Assembly: GCF_004764705.1 (NCBI RefSeq)
Contig: NZ_SHLX01000010.1
Span: 124,001 to 188,000, forward strand
Direction of reading: 5' to 3'
Source of the DNA: Paenibacillus cymbidii
GTDB lineage: Bacteria; Bacillota; Bacilli; Paenibacillales; NBRC-103111
DNA length: 64,000 nucleotides
The position numbers and the translations under genes were made by a program. Positions 41,984 to 51,640 of the stretch are shown here, piece after piece; the first letter of the stretch is position 1, and the number at the start of each line of letters is the position of its first letter. The notes beneath the pieces are model-generated. The model had not been told where the DNA came from and did no database searches. It was given only the letters and a program-made list of their open reading frames with translations.

Positions 41984-44320
41984 ATGCCGGCCGAAACCCG
42001 CTCGCTCAGACGAAGCGTCCTGCTATCCTGGATCGCCTCTTACGCGCTCATCCTGCTCATCCCCAACGTGTTCAGCCTGCTCGTTTATTTTCGCTCGGGC
42101 AGCGTGATCGAGGACGAAATCAATCGTTCCAACACGGCGCTGCTGAAGCAGGTGCAGCAGGCGATGGACAGCCAGCTGCGCGAGGTGGAGCGGTTCGGCA
42201 TGCAGATTGCCTTCAATGCGCGGGTGGTCGAGCTGGCGCAGGCGCGCGGGCCGCTGTCCCCCGAGCAGAAGTACAAGATGAGCGAAATGCTCAAGGATTT
42301 TAAGCTGTACGCGACGTTGAACGGGTTTATCGACGATTTCTACGTCTATTTCCGGCACACCCAATCGGTGATGACGTCGCGAACGTATTTTGCCGACGCC
42401 AGCCTGTTCTACCGGATGACGTTCGAAACGGCGCAGCTGTCGTATTCGCAATGGCTCGAACAGATGAACGGGCTGCCGACCGGCGCGTACACGACGCTTG
42501 TGCGCAAGAACGATTCGGGCAGCGAAATCGAAACGATCGCCTTCGCCCGCTCCGTGCCGGTGGAAGAGATCCGCGAAACGCCGGCGCAAATCGTGATCCT
42601 GTTCGATACCGAACGGTTCCGGCAGGCGATCCGCAATTTGCAATGGGTGCACCAGGGCGCCGTGCTCATTCTCGACGGCGGCCGCGTCGTCGCTTCGACT
42701 GCGCCGTTCGACGCGCCCAAGGCCGCCGCCATCGGCGCCAGGCTGACGGAGCAGGGCGGAATCGCCCGCGCCGAGCTGGACGGCGAGCCGCTGACGCTGG
42801 CCTACGTGTCGTCGGAGGTGACCAAGTGGACCTACGTGTCTGTGCTGCCATCGGACGTATTCCTGCAGAAAGCCAAGTACGTGCGCAACCTGACCGTTGC
42901 CAGCCTGCTGCTGTGTACGGCGATCGGCGTGGCGGCGGCCGTGTTTTTTGCCCGGCGCAATTACAACCCGGTGCGCGAGCTGCTGCTGCTCGTTGCGGGG
43001 AGGACGAAGCCGACCGCAGGCTCGGCCATGGACGAGTACGAATACATCAAACACGCGATTCATCACACGCTCGGCGAACGCGACCGCATCCACCGGCAGC
43101 TGGAGCAGCAGAAGGGCATGATTCGCGCCAACCTGCTTCTGCGCCTGATGAAAGGCCGGCTGGAGGCCGGTTATCCGCTTGACGAGGCGCTGACGGCGTA
43201 CGATTTGCCGTTCGTGTCGGACCGTTTTGCCGTGATGCTGATTTATATTGAGGACTTTGCCGTGCTGTTCGATGCCGGCGGCGAAGACGACGAAGAGAAG
43301 AAGCTGCGCTTCGTGTACCTGATCGTGCAGAACATCGTCGGGGAGCTGATCGACGAGCGCCATCGCTGTTATTCGGCGGAAACGGAAGGAATGATCGCCT
43401 GTCTCGTCAACCTGCGTCCGGCGGCTGGCGCTGCCGGGGAGGAAGACGACGGCCTGGCGGACATCGCCATGCGGGCGCAGACGTTCATCCGCGATCGGTT
43501 CCACATCGCGTTCACCGCTTCGATCAGCGGCGCCCATCCGGGAATCGACGGCATTGCCGCCGCGTACCAGGAGGCGCTGGAGGCGATGGAGTACAAGATG
43601 GTGTACGGCATGAACCGGATCATCGTCTACGACCGGATTCGCAAGCCGGAGCTGGAGCATACGTACGCCTACCCGCTGGAGCAGGAACGGCAGCTCATCA
43701 ACTACATGCAGATCGGCGATTTTGCCAAAGCGGAACAAGCGCTGCTGGACGTATTCGCCGCCAACGGCGAATTTCGCCGTTTGCCCGTCGAGGTGGCGCA
43801 ATGCCTGATTTTCGACATGATCGGCACGATTATGAAAACGATTAACGAAATGAATGTCGGCGACCGGAGCGCCTTCGCGCAGACGCTGAAGCTCGTTCCC
43901 CGAGTGCTGCAATGCGCCGACGCAGCGGAGATGAAGCGCGAGATGACGACGATTGTCGAGCAGGTGTGCCGTCTGACCGCCGAACGCCGGGACAGCCGCG
44001 GATCGGGCCTCAAGGAGGAAGTGCTCGATTATATCGCCGCCGCCTACCAGGACGTCAACCTGAGCGTGTCGACGATCGCCGAGCATTTTCGCGTCAGCAG
44101 CGGGCATTTGTCGCGTCTGTTCAAGGAGCAGTCGGGGGAGAGCATGCTCGATGCCATCAACCGCGTGCGGCTGGCCCGGGCCAAGGAGCTGCTCGCCCAG
44201 GACGGAGTCAGCATCGCCGAAGCCGCGGTGCGGGTCGGCTACTACAACAGCAACGCGTTTATCCGCACGTTCAAAAAATACGAAGGCATCACGCCGGGCC
44301 AATACAAAATGAAGCTGTAG
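41984..44320 (+). CDS. Membrane-anchored AraC-family regulator (sensor + HTH), second
   Basis: 778 residues from ATG 41984 (GGAGGG upstream). TM1 about 10-35 (SWIASYALILLIPNVFSLLV), extracellular sensor with a coiled start (QVQQAMDSQLREVERFGMQI), TM2 about 302-324 (TVASLLLCTAIGVAAAVFFA), cytoplasmic linker and AraC HTH (VSTIAEHFRVSSGHLSRLFK, EAAVRVGYYNSNAFIRTFKK). Lies between the importer and the polysaccharide lyase genes, which it probably controls. Confidence 0.93.
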   Translation: MPAETRSLRRSVLLSWIASYALILLIPNVFSLLVYFRSGSVIEDEINRSNTALLKQVQQAMDSQLREVERFGMQIAFNARVVELAQARGPLSPEQKYKMSEMLKDFKLYATLNGFIDDFYVYFRHTQSVMTSRTYFADASLFYRMTFETAQLSYSQWLEQMNGLPTGAYTTLVRKNDSGSEIETIAFARSVPVEEIRETPAQIVILFDTERFRQAIRNLQWVHQGAVLILDGGRVVASTAPFDAPKAAAIGARLTEQGGIARAELDGEPLTLAYVSSEVTKWTYVSVLPSDVFLQKAKYVRNLTVASLLLCTAIGVAAAVFFARRNYNPVRELLLLVAGRTKPTAGSAMDEYEYIKHAIHHTLGERDRIHRQLEQQKGMIRANLLLRLMKGRLEAGYPLDEALTAYDLPFVSDRFAVMLIYIEDFAVLFDAGGEDDEEKKLRFVYLIVQNIVGELIDERHRCYSAETEGMIACLVNLRPAAGAAGEEDDGLADIAMRAQTFIRDRFHIAFTASISGAHPGIDGIAAAYQEALEAMEYKMVYGMNRIIVYDRIRKPELEHTYAYPLEQERQLINYMQIGDFAKAEQALLDVFAANGEFRRLPVEVAQCLIFDMIGTIMKTINEMNVGDRSAFAQTLKLVPRVLQCADAAEMKREMTTIVEQVCRLTAERRDSRGSGLKEEVLDYIAAAYQDVNLSVSTIAEHFRVSSGHLSRLFKEQSGESMLDAINRVRLARAKELLAQDGVSIAEAAVRVGYYNSNAFIRTFKKYEGITPGQYKMKL

Positions 44321-44353
44321 CCGGGTGGTGCCGGGCGGTGGAGGAATGGAGCG

Positions 44354-45997
44354 ATGGGCCGAAACGCCCGGATTTTTGACGATTTTGCCGCCGATGCGAA
44401 GCGCTCGGTATTGCCCGACTTTTCTTACGCCGGTTACGGCTACGGGGAGAAGCCGATCCCCGGGCTTGAGGCGAGCGTTAACGTGCGCGACTTCGGCATC
44501 GTGCCGGACACGGGGGAGGATCTTACCGAACGGATCGGGCAGCTGATCGATACGGTTGGCGCAAGCGGCGGCGGGGTCATCTTGTTCCCGCGCGGGCGCT
44601 ACGAACTGAACGGCGACCCCGAAAGGCCCGGGGGCATCGCGATCGACCACAGCCGGATCGTGCTGCGGGGGGAAGGCAGCGGCAAGGACGGGACGGTGTT
44701 CTGCAAGCGGCGCCCGCTGCTGCACAAGGCGCAGCCGTGGCTGTCGCCGGGCATTATTCATACCGGCGGCGCGCTGTTCGGCAACGACCGGTTTCTCAGT
44801 CCGCGGGATTTGCCGCAGGTGGCGCAGCTGGCGGCGGAAAGCCGCAAGGGCGACCGAATCCTGCAGCTGACGGATGCTTCTCAGCTCGCAGCCGGCGACT
44901 GCATCCTGCTGTGCATGCGCAACACGGATGACGAGGGCAGCCTTATTCGCAGTATGCTCGCGCCGTTTGAGCCGGACCCGAAGATGAAGGACGCCTTCAC
45001 TGCGGGAGTGCGGCGGACGAATTCCTACCAGTGGCTGGCGGAGGTCGAGCGGGTGCTGGACGGACGGCGCATCCTGCTGCGGCAGCCGCTGCGCCGCGAC
45101 CTGCCGCTGCGCTACGAGCCGTTCGTGTGCCGCATGCCGATGCTGACGGAGATCGGGATCGAGCACATCCGTCTGGAGAGCGCCTGGGACGGGGGCGGTT
45201 ACTACCATCACAAAAACCCCGAGGTCGATTACGGCTGGAGCGGCATATGTTTGCACCGCGTCGCTCACGGCTGGGTGCGGGACGTGGCCGTGGACAATTA
45301 CACGCAAGGCGTGCAGCTGCGCGACAGCCGCAATGTGACGGTACGCGACGTGGCGATGTACGGGCATCCCGGCCATTACGGGATGAAGTGCTACGCCCAC
45401 GCCTGCGACAACCTGTTCGCGGACATTGCGCTGCATGCGTTTCTGACGCACGGGGTTGGCATCGAAGGCACGACGCAGGGCAACGTATTCACCCGCATCC
45501 GTTTCCTTGCGGAAGGAACGGAAATCGATTTGCACGGCGGCGGCGCGCCGAGCGCCAATCTGTTCGACCGTTTTCTCGGCGTCGCCAAGCTGTCGGGCGG
45601 CGGCGCAATCGCCAATTTGCCGCACAGCGGCCATCACAACACATTCTGGAATATCGGCTACCGACATGCGCCGGCCCGGCACAACATGAACACGTACTGG
45701 CGCGAGGAGCGGATGGTTACAAGCGCGGAGAACGAGGCGGAGCGGCTGGACGAACTGTTTTTCGCCTGGTACCGGAGCTACAAGCAGGAGCTTGACACGC
45801 TGCAGGACCATCATTTGTACCCGAAAAGCATCGTCGTCGGCGCACACGCCTGCGACCCGGAGCGAGTCGTGCGCATCGAGCGCTGCGTTTCGGACCGCGA
45901 CGACGAATGGATTTACGCGGAAGGTCTGAACGAGCGGCACGTCGGACCGGAATCGTTGTATCGGGCGCAGCTGGAGCTTCGTCTGGCACAGGCGTAA
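44354..45997 (+). CDS. Right-handed beta-helix (pectate-lyase-superfamily) protein, no signal peptide
   Basis: 547 residues. VNVRDFGIVPDTGEDLTERI is the start typical of pectate-lyase-like helices, followed by GGVILFPRGRYELNGD and helix coils (ICLHRVAHGWVRDVAVDNYT, LRDSRNVTVRDVAMYGHPGH). No secretion signal, so probably an intracellular enzyme cleaving imported oligosaccharides, in contrast to the secreted lyase next door. The C-terminal 100 residues are not helix-like. Exact substrate cannot be read; uronate-containing glycans are plausible. Confidence 0.82.
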   Translation: MGRNARIFDDFAADAKRSVLPDFSYAGYGYGEKPIPGLEASVNVRDFGIVPDTGEDLTERIGQLIDTVGASGGGVILFPRGRYELNGDPERPGGIAIDHSRIVLRGEGSGKDGTVFCKRRPLLHKAQPWLSPGIIHTGGALFGNDRFLSPRDLPQVAQLAAESRKGDRILQLTDASQLAAGDCILLCMRNTDDEGSLIRSMLAPFEPDPKMKDAFTAGVRRTNSYQWLAEVERVLDGRRILLRQPLRRDLPLRYEPFVCRMPMLTEIGIEHIRLESAWDGGGYYHHKNPEVDYGWSGICLHRVAHGWVRDVAVDNYTQGVQLRDSRNVTVRDVAMYGHPGHYGMKCYAHACDNLFADIALHAFLTHGVGIEGTTQGNVFTRIRFLAEGTEIDLHGGGAPSANLFDRFLGVAKLSGGGAIANLPHSGHHNTFWNIGYRHAPARHNMNTYWREERMVTSAENEAERLDELFFAWYRSYKQELDTLQDHHLYPKSIVVGAHACDPERVVRIERCVSDRDDEWIYAEGLNERHVGPESLYRAQLELRLAQA

Positions 45998-46036
45998 CCG
46001 GCCCAATCAATCGAATAAGAGGGGGTTCGATTTGAT

Positions 46037-49000
46037 ATGTTGCGATTCAAATCGCGTCTGCTGAGCCAGACGCTGGTGTTGACGCTGGTATTGACGATGT
46101 TGGTTCCATGGATCGCCGCGCCGAGCCGCGCGGAAGGAAGCGGGGACGATCCGATCTACCAGGGGCTCGATACGATGGCGTTCGCCATCGACTACGATCG
46201 GCTGGAATCGTACGAAGGCGCGCATCCCCGGCTGATGATGGATGCCGCCGGTTTGGCCGACGTGCGCGCGAAGAGCGTGCAGCCGGCGTTCGCGGGCGTA
46301 GTTTCGGCCACGTACGCCAAGGCGGCCGACGCCGTGGCGACGCATCCGCCGCAGACGGTGGACGGCACCCTGCGCACGGCCGATCCGGTGTTTGCCTCGA
46401 TCGGCGACAATATCCCGACGCTGGCCATGGCCTATTTGCTCAGCGGCGATCCGCAGTATCTCGACTCGGCTGTGGAATGGATCGAGGCCGCATGCGGCTA
46501 TCCGCAGTGGGAACTGGCGCCAGACCTGGCCACCGGCCAGACGCTGATGGCGCTTGCGCTCGCCTACGACTGGCTGTTCGCCGATCTGGACGCGCCGACG
46601 AAAGCGACGATGCGCGCCAAGATGCTGCTCGAGGGCGGCAAGGTGTACGAGAAGGCGACGCAGGGCAGGCAGTCCTACTGGAACCGCTCCTGGCTGCAAA
46701 ACCATATGTGGGTAGCCGTTTCCGGCATGGCTGCCGCCGCGATGGCGCTGTACGACGAAGAACCGACGCTGCTGCCTTGGCTGGAGACGGCGAACCGCAA
46801 TTTCAGCACGACGATGTCGGTGCTGCCGGCCGACGGCACGAACCATGAAGGCATGGACTACTGGTTCTACGGCATGGAAAGCTTGTTTCAATATGCCGAC
46901 ATGGCCAAGTTGCTGTTGGGAACGGATTTGTTTACAACTGCGTGGTTTTCGCAAACGTCGGCGTTTTTGCTGCAAAACTTTTTGCCGCGCGATGCCTGGA
47001 CGAAGGATCGGTACTTCTTCGCTTTCGCCGACGGCATCGGCAACGGCAACGTGATGGAGCACATGCTGCGGCTTCTCGCCGGCAAGTTCGACGACGGGTA
47101 TGCGCAATGGCTGGCGGACGAAACGGTGGCGGCCGGCATCACTACATCCAAGCGGGTGTTTATGGACTTGTTCTGGTACGACCCGACGATAGCGCCCGTT
47201 TCGCCGGCGGCCGGAGAAGTGGCGACGATGAATCATTTCAACGATCTTGACATCGTAAATGCGCGCAGCTCCTGGGACGGGGACGAATCGGCGCTGTTTT
47301 TCCGCTCCGGGCCGCCGCTCGGGCACAAGGAAGCGGAGCTTAGCAGCGGGCTGAGCCCGCAGTACGACTGGGGAGCGGCTCACGTCGACCCGGCCGCGAA
47401 CTCGTTCCTGCTGTTCGGCGACGGCGAGTCGCTGATCCGCGACGACGGGTACGCGATGCCCAAGCTGACCGTGGGCCACAACACGCTGATGATCGACGGC
47501 CAGGGGCAGCTCGGCGAAGGCGGCGACTGGCTGAACATGCAGCCGTATCATGACTTGAGAGCGGAGCCGTATGTGGCCGAAGCGACGTCGTCCCCCGGGC
47601 TCGACTACATCGTCGGCGACGCGACGGAAGCGTACGCCCCGGCGCTTGGGCTGAGCAAATACAGGCGGCACCTGCTGTTCCTCAAGCCGGACGTGCTGAT
47701 CGTCGTCGACGACGTGGCGCTCGCTGCGCCCCGCGCGCTGGAATTTCGCTTTTGGCCGGAAAATCAGTCCCTCATCCGCCAGACGGACGGCGGGTTCCTG
47801 GTGCCGGGGAGATCGTCCGCGCTGCGAATCGTGCCGCTGACGCCGCAAGGACTCGATATAACGGTCGACTCGCGGCGCATCCTTACCCGCTACGACGCGC
47901 TGGCGCGAAATGCGGTCAAGCTGGCGGCAACGACGGACAGCCTGCAGAACGCCGTCGCCTTCTCGTGGTCGGCCGCGACGGGTACGCCGAGGCCGGTGGC
48001 CTACACGCGAAGCGGCAACGAATGGACGTTTGCCGTGGGCAATCAAACGGTAGTATTGAATACGGCGACGGACTCGGCGACGTTGTCGGGCGCAAACGAC
48101 TACCTCACCGAAGGGATGCAAATCGTCCGCGACGGCCAGCTGTTTACGCTGCCGGAAGCGGCCCGCACGGAGGACGGCACGGTGATGGTTCCGTTCGCAT
48201 CCGTATTCGCCGCGCTTGGGGCCGCGTGGACGTGGAACGGGACGATGCATACGGCAACGGGAAGCGCCGGCGGCAGCACGTTTGCGCTGACGGTGGACGA
48301 TCCGGACGCGCTTGTCGACAACGTCGTCGTGCCACTGCGGCACGCGCCTTCGTCGGTGAATGAAACGGTTTATGTGCCGCTGCAGCTGGTGGGCGCGGCG
48401 TTCCATTCCGTGGTGTCCTGGGACAGCAACAGCTCCACGCTGCGGATGACGGCGAACGGAACGAAAGCCGGCGCCGATGCCAGCCTGAAGGCGGTGGCGG
48501 TGAACGGCAAGCCGGTGGACGATTTTGATGCCGGTACGTTTGCGTACACGGTGCCGGTTGTCGGCCGCACCGACGTTCCCGGCATCGTCGCTATTCCCGC
48601 CGACGCGAACGCCAGCGTGGAAACGATCCCCGCGCAGCAGGTGCCCGGCGCCACGACCGTGGTTGTGACCTCGGCCGATGGCTCGGCGCAGGCGGTGTAT
48701 ACGTTCGATCTCGTTTATCGGCATCCGCGCGGAGCGGGCACGCTCGATATTGTCGGCGTCGCCTCGAGCGGCGGGGAGAGCGGCAATCCGGCGAATGCGA
48801 TCGACAACGATTTTGCCACGTCCTGGACGGAGGAAGGCATCGGCAAATGGCTGCAGTTCGATCTCGGTCAAGTGCGCGAGGTGAGCAGCGTGGCGCTGGC
48901 GTTCTACGCAGGCAATACGCGCACCGCCAATGTCGATATCGTGCTCTCAGAGGATGGCGACAATTGGACGACGGTGTTCAGCGGCAGCAGCAGCGGCACG

Positions 49001-50944
49001 ACGCAGGACCTGCAGTTTTTCGATTTTGCCGCTACGTCGGCCCGTTACGTGAAGGTGATCGGCCGTGGCAACAGCCAGAGCGCCTGGAACAACATTACCG
49101 AAGCGGGCGTGTTCGACAGCAACCCGTTTCTGAAAGCCGTTTCGCTTACGGCGCCGCAGCCGCGCATCGTGCTTGGCCAAAGCGCCGCACTCACGCTGTC
49201 CGGCACGATGAGCGATTCCACGCCGGCCAGCTTTGCGGGCGCGGAGGTGCGGTTTACCAGCGATTTGCCGTCTGTGGCGAGCGTGGACGCAAACGGAGTT
49301 GTGACCGCAGGCGGCATCGGCACGGCGACGATCAGTGCGGTCATCCGGCTGAACGGGCAGACGCGTTTGGCGAGCATGGCGATTGCCGTGTACGACGGCA
49401 CGAATGCGGTTTCGCTCGCGCCGGCGGACGATGCGTATACGGTGTCGTGGCGGACGAACGACAACTTCGGCAGCCAGACGACGATGGAGGTCAAATCGTC
49501 GCCGAGCGATCCCGGCACGTCCCGATATGGTTACATGAAATTCGATCTGGCGCCGCTGGCGGGCGAGAGCCGGATTGTCAGCGCCAAGCTGCACTTGTTC
49601 GCGATTAAAAAAACGTCGCTCGCCCCCGGCAATGAGGCGGACCTCACGCTCTATGGCGTCGCCGACGACACGTGGACGGAGACGGCGCTGACGGCGGCGA
49701 ACCGGCCGGCGTTCGGCGCAGCGCTTGCGTCGGGCGTCGTGGCGGCGCAGGGCAACTGGGTCGCGCTGGATGTGACGTCCTATGTGTATGCGCAATATGC
49801 CGGCTCCCCCGGCGACGGCGTCGCCAGCTTCGGCATCGGCACTCAGACGAGCGAAGGCTACCTCGCCATTCAGAGCAAGGAGGTCGGCAACGCCAATTCC
49901 CGGCCATATCTGGAGGTGACGACGCGGGAAGGAGCGCCGCCGGCCACGCTCGCCTTGTCTCCGGCGGAGCCGGAAGGGCTGAACGGCCGGTATGCGTCGC
50001 CGGTGACGGCCACGCTCGGTTATGCCGATCCGTACCCGACGGGCGCTTCGCTCGAGTACAGCCTTGACGGCGAGACGACCTGGCTGCCGTATACCGCGCC
50101 GCTGCTGTTCGACCAGGACGGCACGTACGAGCTGCGTTACCGGGCCAGGGACGGCAGCGGCAACCCCGGGCTCGTGCACAGCCGGACGTTTGCGGTCGAC
50201 GTGACGGGGCCCACGGCGACGATCGCCTACAGCGTCGAAGCGGCGACGTACGGCGGCACCGTGGCGACGCTCGTGCCGAGCGAGCCGGTGACGGTCACGA
50301 ACAACGGCGGCTCGTCCAGCTACACGTTCCGCGCCAACGGCAGCTTCACCTTCGCTTTCGTCGACGCGGCAGGCCGTACGGGCACGGCCACGGCGTCCGT
50401 CTACTCGATGAGCAGCGCGAACCTTGCGCCGACGGACGACGCTTATACGGTCGTTTGGCGGACGAACGACAACTTCGGCAGCCAGACGTCGATGGAGATC
50501 AAAAATCCGCCCAGCGACCCCGGCGCCTATCGCAACGGGTACATGAAATTCGATTTATCGTCGCTTGCGGGCGGCAGCCGGATCGTCAGCGCCAAGCTGC
50601 ACCTGTTCGCGATCAAAAAAACGTCGCTCGCCCCCGGCAACGAGGCGGACCTCACGCTTTACGGCGTCGCCGACGATACGTGGACGGAGGCGGCGCTGAC
50701 GGCGGCGAACCGGCCGGCGCTCGGCAGCGCGCTCGCGTCCGGCGTCGTGACGGCGGCGGGCAACTGGGTCGAGCTGGACGTGACGCCGTACGTGTACGCG
50801 CAGTACGCCGGCTCCCCCGGCGACGGCATCGCGAGCATCGGCATCGGCACGCAGACGGTTGAAGGGTACCTGGGCATTCAGAGCAAGGAGGTGGCGAACC
50901 CTGTCTACCGGCCGTATTTGACGGTGACGACGGCGGCGAATTAG
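46037..50944 (+). CDS. Secreted multidomain heparinase-II/III-like polysaccharide lyase
   Basis: 1635 residues. Approximate layout: signal peptide 1-31; alpha/alpha toroid 45-380 (HPRLMMDAAGL, YPQWELAPDLATGQTLMALA, NRSWLQNHMWVAVSGMAAAA, GTNHEGMDYWFYGMES); heparinase II/III beta-sandwich 395-640 (ARSSWDGDESALFFRSGPPL, VGHNTLMIDGQGQLGEGGDW); copper-amine-oxidase-like stalk 690-804; cadherin-like sandwich 815-890; F5/8-C module 898-1025 (AIDNDFATSWTEEGIGKWLQ); Big2-like domain; CBM96-like (DNRLRE) modules 1127-1298 and 1458-1635; OmpL47/chitobiase-like linker 1310-1388. CBM96 modules are known on alginate lyases. The best guess is uronic-acid or glycosaminoglycan depolymerisation at the cell surface. 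The two CBM96 copies are nearly identical at DNA level. Confidence 0.9.
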   Translation: MLRFKSRLLSQTLVLTLVLTMLVPWIAAPSRAEGSGDDPIYQGLDTMAFAIDYDRLESYEGAHPRLMMDAAGLADVRAKSVQPAFAGVVSATYAKAADAVATHPPQTVDGTLRTADPVFASIGDNIPTLAMAYLLSGDPQYLDSAVEWIEAACGYPQWELAPDLATGQTLMALALAYDWLFADLDAPTKATMRAKMLLEGGKVYEKATQGRQSYWNRSWLQNHMWVAVSGMAAAAMALYDEEPTLLPWLETANRNFSTTMSVLPADGTNHEGMDYWFYGMESLFQYADMAKLLLGTDLFTTAWFSQTSAFLLQNFLPRDAWTKDRYFFAFADGIGNGNVMEHMLRLLAGKFDDGYAQWLADETVAAGITTSKRVFMDLFWYDPTIAPVSPAAGEVATMNHFNDLDIVNARSSWDGDESALFFRSGPPLGHKEAELSSGLSPQYDWGAAHVDPAANSFLLFGDGESLIRDDGYAMPKLTVGHNTLMIDGQGQLGEGGDWLNMQPYHDLRAEPYVAEATSSPGLDYIVGDATEAYAPALGLSKYRRHLLFLKPDVLIVVDDVALAAPRALEFRFWPENQSLIRQTDGGFLVPGRSSALRIVPLTPQGLDITVDSRRILTRYDALARNAVKLAATTDSLQNAVAFSWSAATGTPRPVAYTRSGNEWTFAVGNQTVVLNTATDSATLSGANDYLTEGMQIVRDGQLFTLPEAARTEDGTVMVPFASVFAALGAAWTWNGTMHTATGSAGGSTFALTVDDPDALVDNVVVPLRHAPSSVNETVYVPLQLVGAAFHSVVSWDSNSSTLRMTANGTKAGADASLKAVAVNGKPVDDFDAGTFAYTVPVVGRTDVPGIVAIPADANASVETIPAQQVPGATTVVVTSADGSAQAVYTFDLVYRHPRGAGTLDIVGVASSGGESGNPANAIDNDFATSWTEEGIGKWLQFDLGQVREVSSVALAFYAGNTRTANVDIVLSEDGDNWTTVFSGSSSGTTQDLQFFDFAATSARYVKVIGRGNSQSAWNNITEAGVFDSNPFLKAVSLTAPQPRIVLGQSAALTLSGTMSDSTPASFAGAEVRFTSDLPSVASVDANGVVTAGGIGTATISAVIRLNGQTRLASMAIAVYDGTNAVSLAPADDAYTVSWRTNDNFGSQTTMEVKSSPSDPGTSRYGYMKFDLAPLAGESRIVSAKLHLFAIKKTSLAPGNEADLTLYGVADDTWTETALTAANRPAFGAALASGVVAAQGNWVALDVTSYVYAQYAGSPGDGVASFGIGTQTSEGYLAIQSKEVGNANSRPYLEVTTREGAPPATLALSPAEPEGLNGRYASPVTATLGYADPYPTGASLEYSLDGETTWLPYTAPLLFDQDGTYELRYRARDGSGNPGLVHSRTFAVDVTGPTATIAYSVEAATYGGTVATLVPSEPVTVTNNGGSSSYTFRANGSFTFAFVDAAGRTGTATASVYSMSSANLAPTDDAYTVVWRTNDNFGSQTSMEIKNPPSDPGAYRNGYMKFDLSSLAGGSRIVSAKLHLFAIKKTSLAPGNEADLTLYGVADDTWTEAALTAANRPALGSALASGVVTAAGNWVELDVTPYVYAQYAGSPGDGIASIGIGTQTVEGYLGIQSKEVANPVYRPYLTVTTAAN

Positions 50945-51008
50945 CGGCGGGTGATGCGCCGGCGTATGGCCGGGCCAGTGGCCCGGCGGCTGGCTGGGCG
51001 GCCGGGCG

Positions 51009-51198
51009 AATAAGCAATAAAAGATGGCCTATTTGCCCGATTTCCCGCCTCGCCGCACAAATAGCCAGTGATTTCACTGGCTATTTGTCGCATATTGCTT
51101 TCATTTGGCCTTTTCGGCGCGAATAGCCAGCGTTTTCGCTGGCTATTTTGTTGCGCCTACCTCATTTTGGCGAAATAGGCCATTTTTTATGGCTTATT
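51009..51198. repeat. 190-bp four-hairpin composite repeat, copy 3
   Basis: P 51009-51033, Q 51060-51085 (AATAGCCAGTGA...TCACTGGCTATT family), Q 51122-51147 (CCAGCG-TTTT-CGCTGG), P 51174-51198 (with T6 instead of A6 in the loop). Spacers 26/36/26 bp. The last hairpin supplies the stop codon of the minus-strand remnant that follows. Confidence 0.92.
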
Positions 51199-51393
51199 TT
51201 GCCGTAGCAGCTTGAGCGCTTCGTCCAGCTCCCAGTCCAGCGTAAGCGCCTCGTAGTTCGACCACCGTTTACCAAGGTTGCAGACCTGGTTGCTTTTGAC
51301 GGTGGGAATTTTTTTCCAGGACGGATTGTCCGTCAGCTCCTTGTACTTGCCGTCCGCTTCCGCGCTGTCTTCGACGGAGATCGTGCCAAAACG
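51187..51393 (-). pseudogene. C-terminal remnant of an iron-siderophore ABC substrate-binding protein
   Basis: A 68-codon open frame without a start: RFGTISVEDSAEADG, NPSWKKIPTVKSNQVCNLGK and WSNYEALTLDWELDEALKLL. The last two segments are typical of the C-terminus of FecB/FhuD/YfiY-type lipoproteins. The frame is cut at 51393 exactly where minisatellite A begins, and its TAA stop (51189-51187) is inside hairpin P of the composite repeat. Hence a gene destroyed by repeat-associated rearrangement. Confidence 0.75.
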
Positions 51394-51640
51394 CTGTAAG
51401 GCTGAAATCAGCCTTATTTCGTCCGTTACTCGCCGAAAATGCCGCTGTAAGGCTGAAATCAGCCTTATTTAGCTCGCCGCACGCCGAAAACGTCGCTGCA
51501 AGGCTGAAATCAGCCTTATTTCGTCCGCCGCTCGCCGAAAATGCCGCTGTAAGGCTGAAATCAGCCTTATTTAGCTCGCCGCACGCCGAAACGTCGAATC
51601 AGCCTTATTTCGTCCGCCGCTCGCCGAACCGCCGTTGTAA
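51393..51640. repeat. Palindromic minisatellite A (51-bp units)
   Basis: Units start at 51393, 51444, 51495 and 51546 (51, 51, 51 and 50 bp), then a shortened unit at 51596 and a fragment at 51634. Each begins with the hairpin AAGGCTGA-AA-TCAGCCTT. Alternate units share the same tail (CGTCCGCCGCTCGCC versus AGCTCGCCGCACGCC), so the array has a 102-bp higher-order period. Confidence 0.93.
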
